Assembly (NCBI GenBank): GCA_016776605.1
Contig: JADHTB010000001.1
Span: 186,001 to 250,000 of the forward strand
DNA: 64,000 nt
Source: Alphaproteobacteria bacterium
GTDB lineage: Bacteria; Pseudomonadota; Alphaproteobacteria; GCA-2731375
Direction of reading: 5' to 3'
Positions 9,201 to 21,130 of this stretch are shown here, piece after piece. The position numbers and the translations under genes were made by a program. Under the pieces are notes generated by a model. It saw only the letters and a list, made by a program, of their open reading frames with translations. It had not been told where the DNA came from and made no database searches. Numbering within the stretch: the first letter of the stretch is position 1; every line of letters begins with the position of its first letter.

Positions 9201-10277
9201 CTAATCCGCCGCCTTGATCAGTTCTTCCATCGCGTCGAAGCACGGTGGCCAAAAGCCCGATAGGAGGCCGACAGCCTCCTGCTCCGAAATTTCGGAACGA
9301 TTACCGTCGGCGTCATGGGCCTGGCCCATCGTATAGCGCAACTCGGTTCCAGACTCCGTCTCCACCAGATGATAGGTCTCCGGCATGCTTATGTCTTCAC
9401 GCGCCGGGTCCCCGATGCGGGTAGAAAAATAGTTGAAGGGCTCCCAGTCGGTGACCCGGTAGCGAAAATCTGCCGCCTCGTGCGCGCAGTGATAATCCGA
9501 GCCGGTGCCGATGCGGCCCTCGGGGCGTTCGACAGTCACCGAACGCATGCCCAACATCCAGCGTTGTTTGAGTTCCGGTGCGGTCAACGCCTCCCAAACA
9601 ACCGCAATCGGTAGGTCGAAATGACGGCGATAAGTCCAGACGCCATCTTCTTCCTTCATGAAATGACGTTCGCGGTTGGCTCGAAATTTCTCCCAAGCTT
9701 TGGCCAGGTCGTAGACTTGCATTGAAACCTCGCCAAAATGCTCGAACCGCTGCGAGTACGGCACGAGTGCCGCCTCGATCCCCATGGCCTCGACCGCTGC
9801 ATCGCTGAACAGCGCATAGCTTCGCACGCCGGTGGTTTCGCTTACGTCGGTTTTGGCCATGCGGTGAACCAGAATGACATCAGCGCCGGAGATGTCTTTC
9901 ACCGGGCCAATCTGCGTCTCATCGAATTCACCGTGGTGGGCCATGATTTTCAGATCCAGCATACCGACATTGGCGCATGCCTGGCATGGACAAGTGGTGT
10001 TGGCGATGATGTTCTGTCGGAGAGTGGTAAACGCGTTGTAGAGGTTCTCGCAGATCGTGAGAAAAGTCTCACCGGAGGGAAATTCCTGCTGCGTCGAATA
10101 GGCCAGCACAGCATCCCCGTCCAGCTTCCAGAAATGGAGCGGCTCGCCCACCTGCTCTACCAGGGAACTCAACAGCGATTGCAAGATGGGATTGGCGTGG
10201 CCCAGTTCAGAAGATGTCAGGAACCGGGTATAACCGGAGATATCGGCGATTAGAAGATAACCAGTATGAATCGTCAT
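9201..10277 (-). CDS. DUF2652-type cyclase-like protein fused to SRPBCC domain
   Basis: 358 residues. The N-terminal half (about 5-190) opens with GYLLIADISGYTRFL, the typical beginning of class III nucleotide cyclase-fold and DUF2652 proteins, and includes FWKLDGDAVLAY, but a full set of metal and purine-binding residues is not obvious, so catalysis is uncertain. The C-terminal half (about 205-355) reads as an SRPBCC/Bet v1-like fold with DLPIAVVWEALTAPELKQRWM and YHLVETESGTELRY, similar to AHSA1/polyketide-cyclase ligand-binding proteins. A CPCQACANVGMLDLK stretch between them could hold a metal. Function unknown; it stands alone on the minus strand. Confidence 0.75.
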   Translation of the reverse strand: MTIHTGYLLIADISGYTRFLTSSELGHANPILQSLLSSLVEQVGEPLHFWKLDGDAVLAYSTQQEFPSGETFLTICENLYNAFTTLRQNIIANTTCPCQACANVGMLDLKIMAHHGEFDETQIGPVKDISGADVILVHRMAKTDVSETTGVRSYALFSDAAVEAMGIEAALVPYSQRFEHFGEVSMQVYDLAKAWEKFRANRERHFMKEEDGVWTYRRHFDLPIAVVWEALTAPELKQRWMLGMRSVTVERPEGRIGTGSDYHCAHEAADFRYRVTDWEPFNYFSTRIGDPAREDISMPETYHLVETESGTELRYTMGQAHDADGNRSEISEQEAVGLLSGFWPPCFDAMEELIKAAD

Positions 10278-10589
10278 CGAAGAATTCCAGACTATTGATG
10301 AGTTGGCGGTTTACGACGCCGCCCTTAGGGATGAAAGCCATCATGTGCCAAAGAAAACCTGCGATTAGCCTAAGGCTCTCGGCGGCGCAACGGTGTATCA
10401 AAAATGTCGTGCGACAGTCTCTTGGCAACCTCAGGGTTGCTGAAGATGACATCTCGAATGTTGCCGGCGTCGGAGGCCAGGTAATGATCGCCGTGCGCAA
10501 CACCGACACAATGGCGTGGGGCCCACAAGTTCCGGTTCGACGACCGGGAATGAAGCGTCACGGGTTGATACAAAATGCTAAGGAGCAAT
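10278..10589. other. Intergenic stretch with a possible decayed GlmS-like fragment
   Basis: No intact gene. On the minus strand about 10400-10510 translates to a segment containing GVAHGDHYLASDAGNIRDVI, which resembles the glutaminase-domain motif of GlmS-type amidotransferases (G.GE.FLASD..A). It is short, without a start site or flanking domain, so it is at best a remnant. Confidence 0.25.
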
Positions 10590-10955
10590 TCAAAACGCGG
10601 CTTTCCATTGCTCGGTCTCTACGAACCACCGCTCTTCGCAGACCTTTCCTTCGGTGAACCGAAACAACACCGTAAGTTGGCTGCCTAACGGAACCTTGTC
10701 GCTCTTCCACTCGACGACAGACACTATTTCCCCGGTGTCGCCGATCTCGCGGATCGAGGTGATCTCGAACCCAGGCGGCAATATTGCGCCCAGATTGTCG
10801 AGCATCTTTCGAAAGGCGATTTTTCCTTCGAGCACGTCATTTTGACCAGGCATTACGAAGGTTATATCTTCGACATAGTCCGCCAGCAGCGCATCCCAGT
10901 CCCCTCGCGCGACCGCTTCCCATCCTCGTTTCACGACTTCAGCATCGCTTGTCAT
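10590..10955 (-). CDS. SnoaL-like / NTF2-fold protein
   Basis: 121 residues of the SnoaL-like fold: VVKRGWEAVARGDWDALLADYVEDITFVMPG is the typical helix-helix-strand opening and the C-terminal half has alternating strands ending in VCEERWFVETEQW. Members include small ketosteroid isomerase-like enzymes and uncharacterised proteins; no specific activity can be assigned. Start chosen at ATG 10955 because GGGAGGAG lies just upstream; the in-frame start at 10985 has no such site and the ATG in between is out of frame. Confidence 0.8.
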   Translation of the reverse strand: MTSDAEVVKRGWEAVARGDWDALLADYVEDITFVMPGQNDVLEGKIAFRKMLDNLGAILPPGFEITSIREIGDTGEIVSVVEWKSDKVPLGSQLTVLFRFTEGKVCEERWFVETEQWKAAF

Positions 10956-11217
10956 GGCATCACTCCTCCCTATTCGGTGAGACATTCAACCCATCCTCGG
11001 CCAAACTGTCAAACGCGGCCTTAAGCTAGTCCCTGATGACTGTTGTGGGTCAAAAGCGGAAATCAGCTAGGTGATGGCGCAATGTCCGAAACGAGGATAG
11101 GAGCGGACATCGATCCCTATCCGGCTATAGCGAACAACGGGCGTGAAACCACCACTCATCAACGGTTACAGTAATGTTGGGCGCATCTTGGATGGAAGTG
11201 GTGATTGGGGGGAGAAA

Positions 11218-11293
11218 TGGTGGGCGCGACAGGGATCGAACCTGTGACCATTCGATTAAAAGTCGAATGCTCTACCAACTGAGCTACGCGCCC
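11218..11293 (-). tRNA. tRNA-Lys (anticodon TTT)
   Basis: The minus strand folds as a 76-base tRNA: acceptor stem GGGCGCG/CGCGCCC, D-arm with AGCTCAGTTGGTAGAGC, anticodon arm with loop CTTTTAA giving anticodon TTT, T-arm with GGTTCGATCC, discriminator A and encoded CCA (11218-11220). Confidence 0.97.
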
Positions 11294-11339
11294 TCGCGGG
11301 GTATTTATCTTGCTGGTCCCGAAAGATCAAGGGACTAGC

Positions 11340-12467
11340 TTAAATGAGGTTGATATCGCCGGTAGCCGCCATCTTCGCATGCTCGGCGGCGAAATTATCC
11401 AGGCGGCCCTGCTGTATGGCGGTGCGCAAATTGGCCATTAAATCCTGATAATGGGTCAAATTATGCCACGTCGCCAACATGGAACCCAGGATCTCCTTGG
11501 CGCGGAACAGGTGATGCAGATAGCCGCGGGAATAATGCCGGCACAGCGGGCAGCGGCAGTCCGCGTCCACCGGGCGTGGATCGTCGGCGTGGCGGGCATT
11601 ACGGATATTCAGGGTGGCGCGGGGGGTGAACAATTGCCCCGTGCGGCCCGACCGGGTGGGCATGACGCAATCGAACATATCGACACCGCGCTGCACCGCC
11701 CCGACGATATCGCCCGGCCGCCCCACGCCCATCAGATAACGAGGCTTGTCCCGGGGCAAATGCGGCACGGTCGCCTCCAGGGTGGAGAAGGTCAATGCCT
11801 GCCCCTCGCCCACCGCCAGACCGCCGATGGCGTAGCCGTCAAAACCCAGTTGCAACAATTGGACGGCTGATTCAGCCCGCAAATCGGCGTACATGCCGCC
11901 CTGTACAATGCCGAACAGGGCATAGCCCGGCCGATCCACGAAGGCCGCCCGGCAGCGTTCGGCCCAGCGCATGGATAGCTGCATGGAGGCCGCCGCGACT
12001 TCTTCAGTGGCGGGAAACGGGGTGCATTCATCAAACGCCATGGTGATATCGGCGTCGAGCAGATGCTGCACCTCGATACTGCGCTCTGGACTCAGGTGCA
12101 TTTCACTGCCATCGATGTGGGACTTGAAGGTCACCCCGACCTCGTCCATTTTACGCAGGTTGCTTAGGGAATAGACCTGAAAACCGCCGGAATCCGTTAA
12201 AATTGGTCGCTGCCAATGCATGAAATCATGCAAACCGCCAAGCCGCGCCACCCGTTCCGCGCCGGGCCGCAGCATCAGGTGATAGGTATTGGCCAGGACA
12301 ATATCCGCCCCGGTCTCTACCACCGCCTCGGGCGTCATGGCCTTCACGGTGGCGGCGGTGCCGACGGGCATAAAGGCCGGTGTGGCGATGGCGCCATGGG
12401 CCGTGGTGACCTGTCCCGTCCGCGCGGCGCCATCCTGGGCGAAGACCTGAAAATCATAGGTTGTCAT
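11340..12467 (-). CDS. tgt: tRNA-guanine transglycosylase (queuine tRNA-ribosyltransferase)
   Basis: 375 residues, usual length. Exchanges guanine-34 of GUN anticodons for preQ1. The catalytic base region [15 protein letters not shown] (D92), [25 protein letters not shown] and the zinc site [17 protein letters not shown] are all intact. The ATG overlaps the queA stop in an ATGA arrangement, so queA-tgt are translationally coupled and together insert and build queuosine. Confidence 0.97.
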   Translation of the reverse strand: MTTYDFQVFAQDGAARTGQVTTAHGAIATPAFMPVGTAATVKAMTPEAVVETGADIVLANTYHLMLRPGAERVARLGGLHDFMHWQRPILTDSGGFQVYSLSNLRKMDEVGVTFKSHIDGSEMHLSPERSIEVQHLLDADITMAFDECTPFPATEEVAAASMQLSMRWAERCRAAFVDRPGYALFGIVQGGMYADLRAESAVQLLQLGFDGYAIGGLAVGEGQALTFSTLEATVPHLPRDKPRYLMGVGRPGDIVGAVQRGVDMFDCVMPTRSGRTGQLFTPRATLNIRNARHADDPRPVDADCRCPLCRHYSRGYLHHLFRAKEILGSMLATWHNLTHYQDLMANLRTAIQQGRLDNFAAEHAKMAATGDINLI

Positions 12468-13564
12468 CAGGCTGCCTGCCGCCGTGCTTCAAGTTCCAGC
12501 AAACAGCCATCGCCGTAGGAGTAAAAGCGGTAACCCCCTTGAATGGCATGGGCATAGGCCGTCTGCATACGGGCCAAACCGGCGAAAGCCGCGATCAGCA
12601 TGAACAAGGTGGAGCGGGGCAGATGAAAATTCGTCAACAACAGATCCACCACGCGAAATTCATAGCCCGGCGTAATGAAAATATCCGTCTCGCCCACGAA
12701 GGGCGCCAGAATATCGCCCGCAATGGCATTTTTTGCAGCGCTTTCCAACAATCGTAACGAGGTGGTGCCCACCGCCACGACCCGCCCGCCCCTGGCCTTG
12801 GTTGCGCGAATTTGTTGGACCGTAGCCTCATTCACCTGGCCCCATTCGCTATGCATCACATGCGCATCGGTATCGGCCACGGAAACGGGCAGGAAGGTCC
12901 CCGGCCCCACGTGCAAGGTAACCTCGGCCCAGCCCACACCGGCCTGGCCCAGCCGCGCCAACAGGTTGTCGGTGAAATGCAGGCCGGCGGTCGGCGCCGC
13001 CACGGCGCCGTCGTGGCGGGCCAATATGGTCTGATAATCCACCCGGTCCTGGGCATCAACGGCCCTTTGTTTGCGGATATAGGGGGGCAGCGGCAAGGTA
13101 CCGTGGGTTTCCAGAGCCGCCATCAGGGCCGCATCGTCCATGCCAAAATCCAGCACCACCTGGCCATCCGTATGGGGGGCCTGCACAATAGCGGTGAAAT
13201 CATCAGCGATGACCAGATGGTCGTCCGCCCGCAGACGCCGGGCCGGGCGCGCGAAAGCCTGCCAACGGCCCTGGCCCAAGGCTTGATGCAGGGTCAATTC
13301 AATACGCGCCGCGCCGCGCCGGGCCTCTAACTGCAGAGGCAGTACCCGGGTATTATTAAAAATCAGCAGATCTCCGGACTGTAACAGGTCCGGCAGGTCG
13401 CGGATTGCCTGATCGTGCAAGCCCGCATGAGCCTCTGAAGTATCAACAGAATTGTCTACGTACAGCAATCGGGCACTGTCGCGCGGCCGCGCCGGGCGCA
13501 GCGCAATGGCCGCTGGCGGCAGTTCAAAATCGAATAGATCGACATCCATGGTCCGGCGTTCCAC
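12467..13564 (-). CDS. queA: S-adenosylmethionine:tRNA ribosyltransferase-isomerase
   Basis: QueA adds the cyclopentene ring precursor from SAM to preQ1-tRNA. The N-terminal [24 protein letters not shown], the central [18 protein letters not shown] and the C-terminal [37 protein letters not shown] blocks are diagnostic. A GTG start at 13564 and an ATG at 13549 ([12 protein letters not shown]) are both possible; the second matches the family start better. Operon partner of tgt. Confidence 0.96.
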   Translation of the reverse strand: MERRTMDVDLFDFELPPAAIALRPARPRDSARLLYVDNSVDTSEAHAGLHDQAIRDLPDLLQSGDLLIFNNTRVLPLQLEARRGAARIELTLHQALGQGRWQAFARPARRLRADDHLVIADDFTAIVQAPHTDGQVVLDFGMDDAALMAALETHGTLPLPPYIRKQRAVDAQDRVDYQTILARHDGAVAAPTAGLHFTDNLLARLGQAGVGWAEVTLHVGPGTFLPVSVADTDAHVMHSEWGQVNEATVQQIRATKARGGRVVAVGTTSLRLLESAAKNAIAGDILAPFVGETDIFITPGYEFRVVDLLLTNFHLPRSTLFMLIAAFAGLARMQTAYAHAIQGGYRFYSYGDGCLLELEARRQAA

Positions 13565-13642
13565 TATCCGCTCGAAAGTGCCCCTCGTAGGCGCCCTTGG
13601 CCCCAGGCTCGAACGCGTCTTGGGGGTGTTGCCGCCTGGCGC

Positions 13643-14185
13643 CTATTTCACGTCGGCGGCAATCCGCATCGAGATGATTTTGTCCGGGTCGCTGACTGCG
13701 CCGCTGCCGGCCGCACCCATTTTGATTTTGTCCACCGCATCCATACCGTCGGTGACCTGACCCCAGAGGGTGTATTGTCCATCCAGCCAGGGCGCGGCCT
13801 TGAAAACAATGAAGAACTGGCTATCGGCGCTGTTGGGATCGGCTGCACGCGCCATGGACAAGGCACCGCGCAAATGCTTCTCGCTAGAGAATTCGGCATC
13901 CAGGTGCTGGCCGGAGCCGCCCGTACCGGTCCCCGTCGGGTCACCGGTCTGGGCCATGAAATCCTTGATTACCCGGTGAAAGACGATGCCATCGTAAAAT
14001 TTTTCCCGCACCAACTCCTTGATGCGTGCGACATGCGTCGGCGCCAGGTCGGGACGCATTTCGATTGTCACTCGACCGTCCTTTAATTCCAGATAGATCG
14101 TATTCTCCAAGTCAATCGCTCCCGCTTGCATGGCCGGCAATGTTACGGCCAAGATAATTCCAAAAATTAATCTTCTTAACAGCAT
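13643..14185 (-). CDS. Cyclophilin-type peptidyl-prolyl isomerase, exported
   Basis: 180 residues with a signal peptide (1-23, MLLRRLIFGIILAVTLPAMQ..GA). The cyclophilin core shows FYDGIVFHRVIKDFMAQTGDPTGTGTGG, LSMARAADPNSADSQFFI and WLDGQYTLWGQVTDGMDAVD, including the catalytic FHR arginine and QFF. It should catalyse prolyl cis-trans isomerisation in the periplasm, PpiA-like. Lies between coaD and queA on the same strand with 58 bases after coaD and 78 before queA. Confidence 0.93.
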   Translation of the reverse strand: MLLRRLIFGIILAVTLPAMQAGAIDLENTIYLELKDGRVTIEMRPDLAPTHVARIKELVREKFYDGIVFHRVIKDFMAQTGDPTGTGTGGSGQHLDAEFSSEKHLRGALSMARAADPNSADSQFFIVFKAAPWLDGQYTLWGQVTDGMDAVDKIKMGAAGSGAVSDPDKIISMRIAADVK

Positions 14186-14243
14186 GTTAGCGCCTTTTGT
14201 TAAACTAATTTATTAGCTCGAAGACAGCTCACAAAGAGCTATC

Positions 14244-14753
14244 TCAGACGCGGCCGACCCGCTCGTACAGCCGCTTTACCACGCGCGGCGAGACAAAGGC
14301 CGAGATATCCCCATCTAACCGGGCAATCTCTTTTACCAGACGTGAGGCAATGAATTGATACTTGTCATTGGCCATCAGGAATACGGTCTCGATTTCCGAA
14401 TTCAGGCGAAGGTTCATCCCGACCATCTGGAATTCGTACTCGAAGTCGGACACGGCCCGCAAGCCGCGAACGATGATCCCGGCTTTGTGCTGCTCGGCAC
14501 AGTGCATCAACAGATTGTCGAAGGGATGCACCTCGATCGTACAGTCGTGCAACTTGCCCTTAATCGCTTCCAGTTCTTCGCTGACCATTTCCACCCGCTC
14601 ATCCAGGGTGAACATGGGTCCCTTGTCGCGGTTAATCGCAACACCGATAACCAATCGATCAACCAACTTGGTGGCGCGCTGAATGACATCGCTGTGCCCC
14701 AAGGTGATGGGATCAAAAGTTCCCGGATATAGGCCGATACGCTCCTTCGACAA
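14244..14753 (-). CDS. coaD: Pantetheine-phosphate adenylyltransferase (CoaD)
   Basis: 169-residue nucleotidyltransferase for the penultimate step of coenzyme A synthesis. LYPGTFDPITLGHSDVIQRA carries the T/HxGH motif, IVRGLRAVSDFEYEFQMVGMN binds pantetheine, and the ending ISAFVSPRVVKRLYERV includes the VSP..V active-site helix. Normal family length. Downstream of gyrA on the minus strand. Confidence 0.97.
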   Translation of the reverse strand: MSKERIGLYPGTFDPITLGHSDVIQRATKLVDRLVIGVAINRDKGPMFTLDERVEMVSEELEAIKGKLHDCTIEVHPFDNLLMHCAEQHKAGIIVRGLRAVSDFEYEFQMVGMNLRLNSEIETVFLMANDKYQFIASRLVKEIARLDGDISAFVSPRVVKRLYERVGRV

Positions 14754-14838
14754 GATAGCCTCCTACTAACCAACCGACAAATCGTAGGGGATCAGTAACC
14801 TGTTGCGGCAAACTTGGAAAGAGTGAAAACGATGGATC

Positions 14839-14853
14839 CCGGAACTGCTCTAA
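14839..14853 (-). repeat. Half-unit of the TAGAGCA-type repeat at the gyrA 3' end
   Basis: Directly after the gyrA stop the minus strand reads TTAGAGCAGTTCCGG, closely matching the arm ends of the large palindrome at 50414-50557 (CTAGAGCATTTCCGG). No second arm is evident here, so it is a solitary or decayed unit. Confidence 0.6.
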
Positions 14854-17694
<2,841 letters not shown>

Positions 17695-17907
17695 TTTGAT
17701 CGGTCCCAACAGGTAGCTTTCGACGGTCGGCGTCGAACAAGTGCAAATGGCTTTGGTGCCTGAAGTCGCTATCGCGAGATATTGCGGGGCAAGGCAGATC
17801 AATATACCAAGTCTTGCGGTTTTCAGCAATCTTTGGCCACCGAAATCAGGCCCGAAAAACCGCCCTTTTGCGACATTTTTTAACGCTTTTCGGAAAATAT
17901 TCGAAAG

Positions 17908-19515
17908 CTAGCTTCGGGCCCCGCCCCTGGCCTCGGAATTGCGGGCCGCACTGGGCATTGCCGGTACCTTTTGCTTGCGTTCGCGCAACAGCAGGGCCGG
18001 CAGCATGGCAACAAAATAGACCAGTCCCAGGTATAGAAATACATCCCGGAAAGCCAGCATGGAGGCCTGGGCATAAAGACTGTCACCCAGCATATACAAA
18101 GCAACCTGAGGGTGCATTTCAATCGGCCAGCCCAACTGCGACAACAGGCCTGACAGGCGCTGCATCAGTTCCTGAGTCAGGATATTGTCCGGGGTCTGCA
18201 TGCCGGCAAGGGCCTGCGAAAACACCGCTGTACGATGCTCCAATGCCACGGCGATCAAATTGACCCCCAAGGCCCCCCCCAAAATACGCATGAAGTTGAC
18301 GGCGCCCGAACCCTGGCTCAACAGCGGGCCGCTCAGACTGCGCAGGGCGGTGACATTGATGGTGGGAATAACAAAGGCCAGGCCAATGCGTCCCACCACC
18401 AGCCATGACGCAAAGGTCCAAAACGGTGTATCGGTATGAGCCGAAGTCATCAATAGAGCTGAAGCGGCAAAGGCGAACAACCCACCCAAAATAAGCCAAT
18501 GACGGGGCAACCGGTCCGCCAGGCGGCCGCCAACGGGCATCAGCAGCATCATGGTAAGACCCGCCGGCACCATCAGCAGGCCCGAGCGGGTCGGCGAATA
18601 GCTTTGCACCGTCTGCACAAACAGCGGAATAAGATAGGTGGTGCCATACAGACCCGCGCCAAGGGCCATGCGCACGACCGCCGCCGCGGCAAACTCCCGG
18701 TTCAGGAACAGGCGCAACTGCAGGATTGGATCAGGCACCCGCCACTCCCACCACAAAAACGATAGCAGCGACAATGCGAAAATAGAGAAATAGACGGCTA
18801 TAATCGGGGCATGCCAGCCTTCGCGCTGGCCCGACGACAGCCCGATCAACAGTGAGCCGACAAACGTCACCAGCAGCACCAAACCGGTCCAATCAAAGCG
18901 CGGTTTGACATCTTCGCCTGAACGCCACGGCATGAACAACCAGGCCAGAATGCTGCCCAGGCCAGCCACCGGTACCGAGGTGAAAAAGACGTAATGCCAA
19001 TTGAAACCATCAAGCAACACGCCGCCCAAGGTCGGTCCCAGGGTCGGGGCAACGACAACGCCAAGGCCAAACAGGCCCATGGCCTTGCCGCGCTGGTGAA
19101 CCGGAAAAATCTGGTACATCAAGACCATGGACAAGGGCTGAACCAGACCCGCGCCGGTACCCTGCAACAGGCGCGCCACGATCATCGTCTCGATGTTGGC
19201 GCTGAGACCGCCCATGACGGCGCCAATGGTAAAGATCGACATAGCGCCAAGATAGGTGGCGCGCATGCCGAAGGTGCGGACGAACCAGTCGTTCAACAGC
19301 ATGGCCACGGTCATGGCCGCGATATAGCCCGTCGCCAGCCAATGCACCGTATCCTGGCCAACCCCGAATGCCCCCATGATCACCGGTATGGCCACATTGA
19401 TCATGGTGGCGTTCAACAGCATCGCCACCACGCCCAGGATTGCCGTAAATGTCACGAAGACCCGGTATTTGGGGCCATAGCGTTCAAACAACGCCTCAAT
19501 GGCGGCGGTAGGCAC
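17908..19515 (-). CDS. DHA2-family (EmrB-like) MFS multidrug efflux transporter, second copy
   Basis: 535 residues with 14 predicted membrane helices. Motif A-like segment DWFVRTFGMRATYLGAMSIF and motif C-like GLGVVVAPTLGPTLGGVLLDGFNWHYVFF define the DHA2/EmrB type, which exports hydrophobic drugs by proton antiport. It follows the very similar gene at 19526-21130 by 10 bases and is the last gene of the marR-emrA-emrB-emrB operon. The two copies share architecture through the whole length but are diverged at many positions. Confidence 0.9.
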   Translation of the reverse strand: MPTAAIEALFERYGPKYRVFVTFTAILGVVAMLLNATMINVAIPVIMGAFGVGQDTVHWLATGYIAAMTVAMLLNDWFVRTFGMRATYLGAMSIFTIGAVMGGLSANIETMIVARLLQGTGAGLVQPLSMVLMYQIFPVHQRGKAMGLFGLGVVVAPTLGPTLGGVLLDGFNWHYVFFTSVPVAGLGSILAWLFMPWRSGEDVKPRFDWTGLVLLVTFVGSLLIGLSSGQREGWHAPIIAVYFSIFALSLLSFLWWEWRVPDPILQLRLFLNREFAAAAVVRMALGAGLYGTTYLIPLFVQTVQSYSPTRSGLLMVPAGLTMMLLMPVGGRLADRLPRHWLILGGLFAFAASALLMTSAHTDTPFWTFASWLVVGRIGLAFVIPTINVTALRSLSGPLLSQGSGAVNFMRILGGALGVNLIAVALEHRTAVFSQALAGMQTPDNILTQELMQRLSGLLSQLGWPIEMHPQVALYMLGDSLYAQASMLAFRDVFLYLGLVYFVAMLPALLLRERKQKVPAMPSAARNSEARGGARS

Positions 19516-19525
19516 GGCCCCCCCG

Positions 19526-21130
19526 TCAGCTCGGCCGCGGCCGGGCCCGGGGCAGCGTTTGTGGCTGCGCCATTGCCTTGGGCTTGCGTTTGCGCAACAA
19601 AATAGCCGGTATCATGGTCGCGAAATAGACCAAGGCAATGAACAGGAAAACATCGCGAAATGCCATCATGGAGGCTTGAGCATAGACACTGCGGCCAACC
19701 AGATAAAGCGCCCCGGCCGGGGTCATCTCAAGGGGCCAGCCCAACTGGCTCAACTTGTGGGCAAACTGCGTCATAAGGTGCATGGCGGTGAAATTGTCCG
19801 GCGTTTGCAGGCCCGCGAAAGCGTCGGAAAAGAAAGCCGTGCGCTGCTCCAACAACATCGCCATCAGATTGACGCCCACCGCCCCCCCCAATTGACGGGT
19901 GAAATTGATCGCGCCCGCGCCCTGGCTCAATTGCTCCGGCCGCAAGGTGGCCACGGCAGTAACGGTCAGGGTTGGCATGATCGCCGCCAGGCCGACGCGG
20001 CCGATCATGATCCAGATCGCAAAAGTCCAAAATGGCGTATCCGTATGCACCTGGATCATCAAAAGGGACGAGGCCCCAAAGGTAAACAGACCGAACATAA
20101 CCAATTGATAGGACGGCAACTTGTCGGACAGATAGCCCGCGATGGGAAACGAAATCATCATCAAAATTCCGCCGGGCACCATCAAAAGCCCGGATCGCGT
20201 CGGGGTATAGCCTTGTACCGTCTGCACAAATAACGGGACGACGTAGATCGATCCAAAAAGACCGGCCCCCAGCACCATGCCGACAATAGCGGCGGCAGTG
20301 AAGCTACTGTTATTGAATACCCGCAACTGCATAATGGGTTCGGCTGTTGTCAGTTCCCAAACAATGAAAGCCAACCCGCTGACCGCCGCCGCCGAGAAAT
20401 AGACCGCTATAATGGGCGCGCCCCAGCCCTCGCGCTGACCGCTGGACATACCTGTCAGAATCGCGGAAACGAAAATGATCACCAGGACCAGACCGGTCCA
20501 ATCAAACACCGGCAATGGCCCCTCGCGCTTGCGGCTGGGCATGAAAACAAGGGCCAATAATACGCCCGCCGCCGCCACCGGTACCGACATAAAAAAGACG
20601 TAGCGCCAATTGAACAGATCCAGCAGCACCCCGCCCAAGGTCGGACCCAGTGCCGGCGCAACGATGATCCCGACGCCGAACAACCCCATGGCCCGGCCCC
20701 TTTGTTCCACGGGAAATACCTGAAACATCAAGATCATGGACAGAGGCTGCACCATCCCGGCCCCCAACCCCTGCAGAATACGGGCGGCAATCATGGTATC
20801 GATGCTGTTGCAAAGCCCGCCCAACACGGCCCCGAAGGTAAAAATCGCCATGGCCGCGAGGTAGGTCGCCCTTTCACCAAAGGCCCGCACCGACCAGTCG
20901 TTGATCAGCATGGATATGGTCATGGCCGCGATAAAGCCGGTGGAAAGCCAATGCACGACATCCTGACCCACGCCAAATGTGCCCATGATCACCGGGATAG
21001 CCACATTGATCATGGTGGCGGTCAAGACCATGGCCATGGTGCCAAGCATGGCCGTAAAGGAAAGGTAGAAGCGGTAGCGCGGACCGAACCGCGCGAACAT
21101 TGCCTCAATCGCGGGTGATCGCAATCTCAA
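19526..21130 (-). CDS. DHA2-family (EmrB-like) MFS multidrug efflux transporter, first copy
   Basis: 534 residues, 14 membrane helices. Shows DWSVRAFGERATYLAAMAIF (motif A) and GVGIIVAPALGPTLGGVLLDLFNWRYVFF (motif C). EmrB partners with a periplasmic adaptor, here the HlyD-type protein at 21105-22307 whose 3' end overlaps this gene's start by about 26 bases, implying coupled translation. Substrate unknown. Confidence 0.9.
   Translation of the reverse strand: MRLRSPAIEAMFARFGPRYRFYLSFTAMLGTMAMVLTATMINVAIPVIMGTFGVGQDVVHWLSTGFIAAMTISMLINDWSVRAFGERATYLAAMAIFTFGAVLGGLCNSIDTMIAARILQGLGAGMVQPLSMILMFQVFPVEQRGRAMGLFGVGIIVAPALGPTLGGVLLDLFNWRYVFFMSVPVAAAGVLLALVFMPSRKREGPLPVFDWTGLVLVIIFVSAILTGMSSGQREGWGAPIIAVYFSAAAVSGLAFIVWELTTAEPIMQLRVFNNSSFTAAAIVGMVLGAGLFGSIYVVPLFVQTVQGYTPTRSGLLMVPGGILMMISFPIAGYLSDKLPSYQLVMFGLFTFGASSLLMIQVHTDTPFWTFAIWIMIGRVGLAAIMPTLTVTAVATLRPEQLSQGAGAINFTRQLGGAVGVNLMAMLLEQRTAFFSDAFAGLQTPDNFTAMHLMTQFAHKLSQLGWPLEMTPAGALYLVGRSVYAQASMMAFRDVFLFIALVYFATMIPAILLRKRKPKAMAQPQTLPRARPRPS

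Noticed and set aside
10207..10509. Minus-strand frame overlapping the cyclase-like gene start
   Set aside because: It runs out of frame through the start of a supported gene and has no conserved features.
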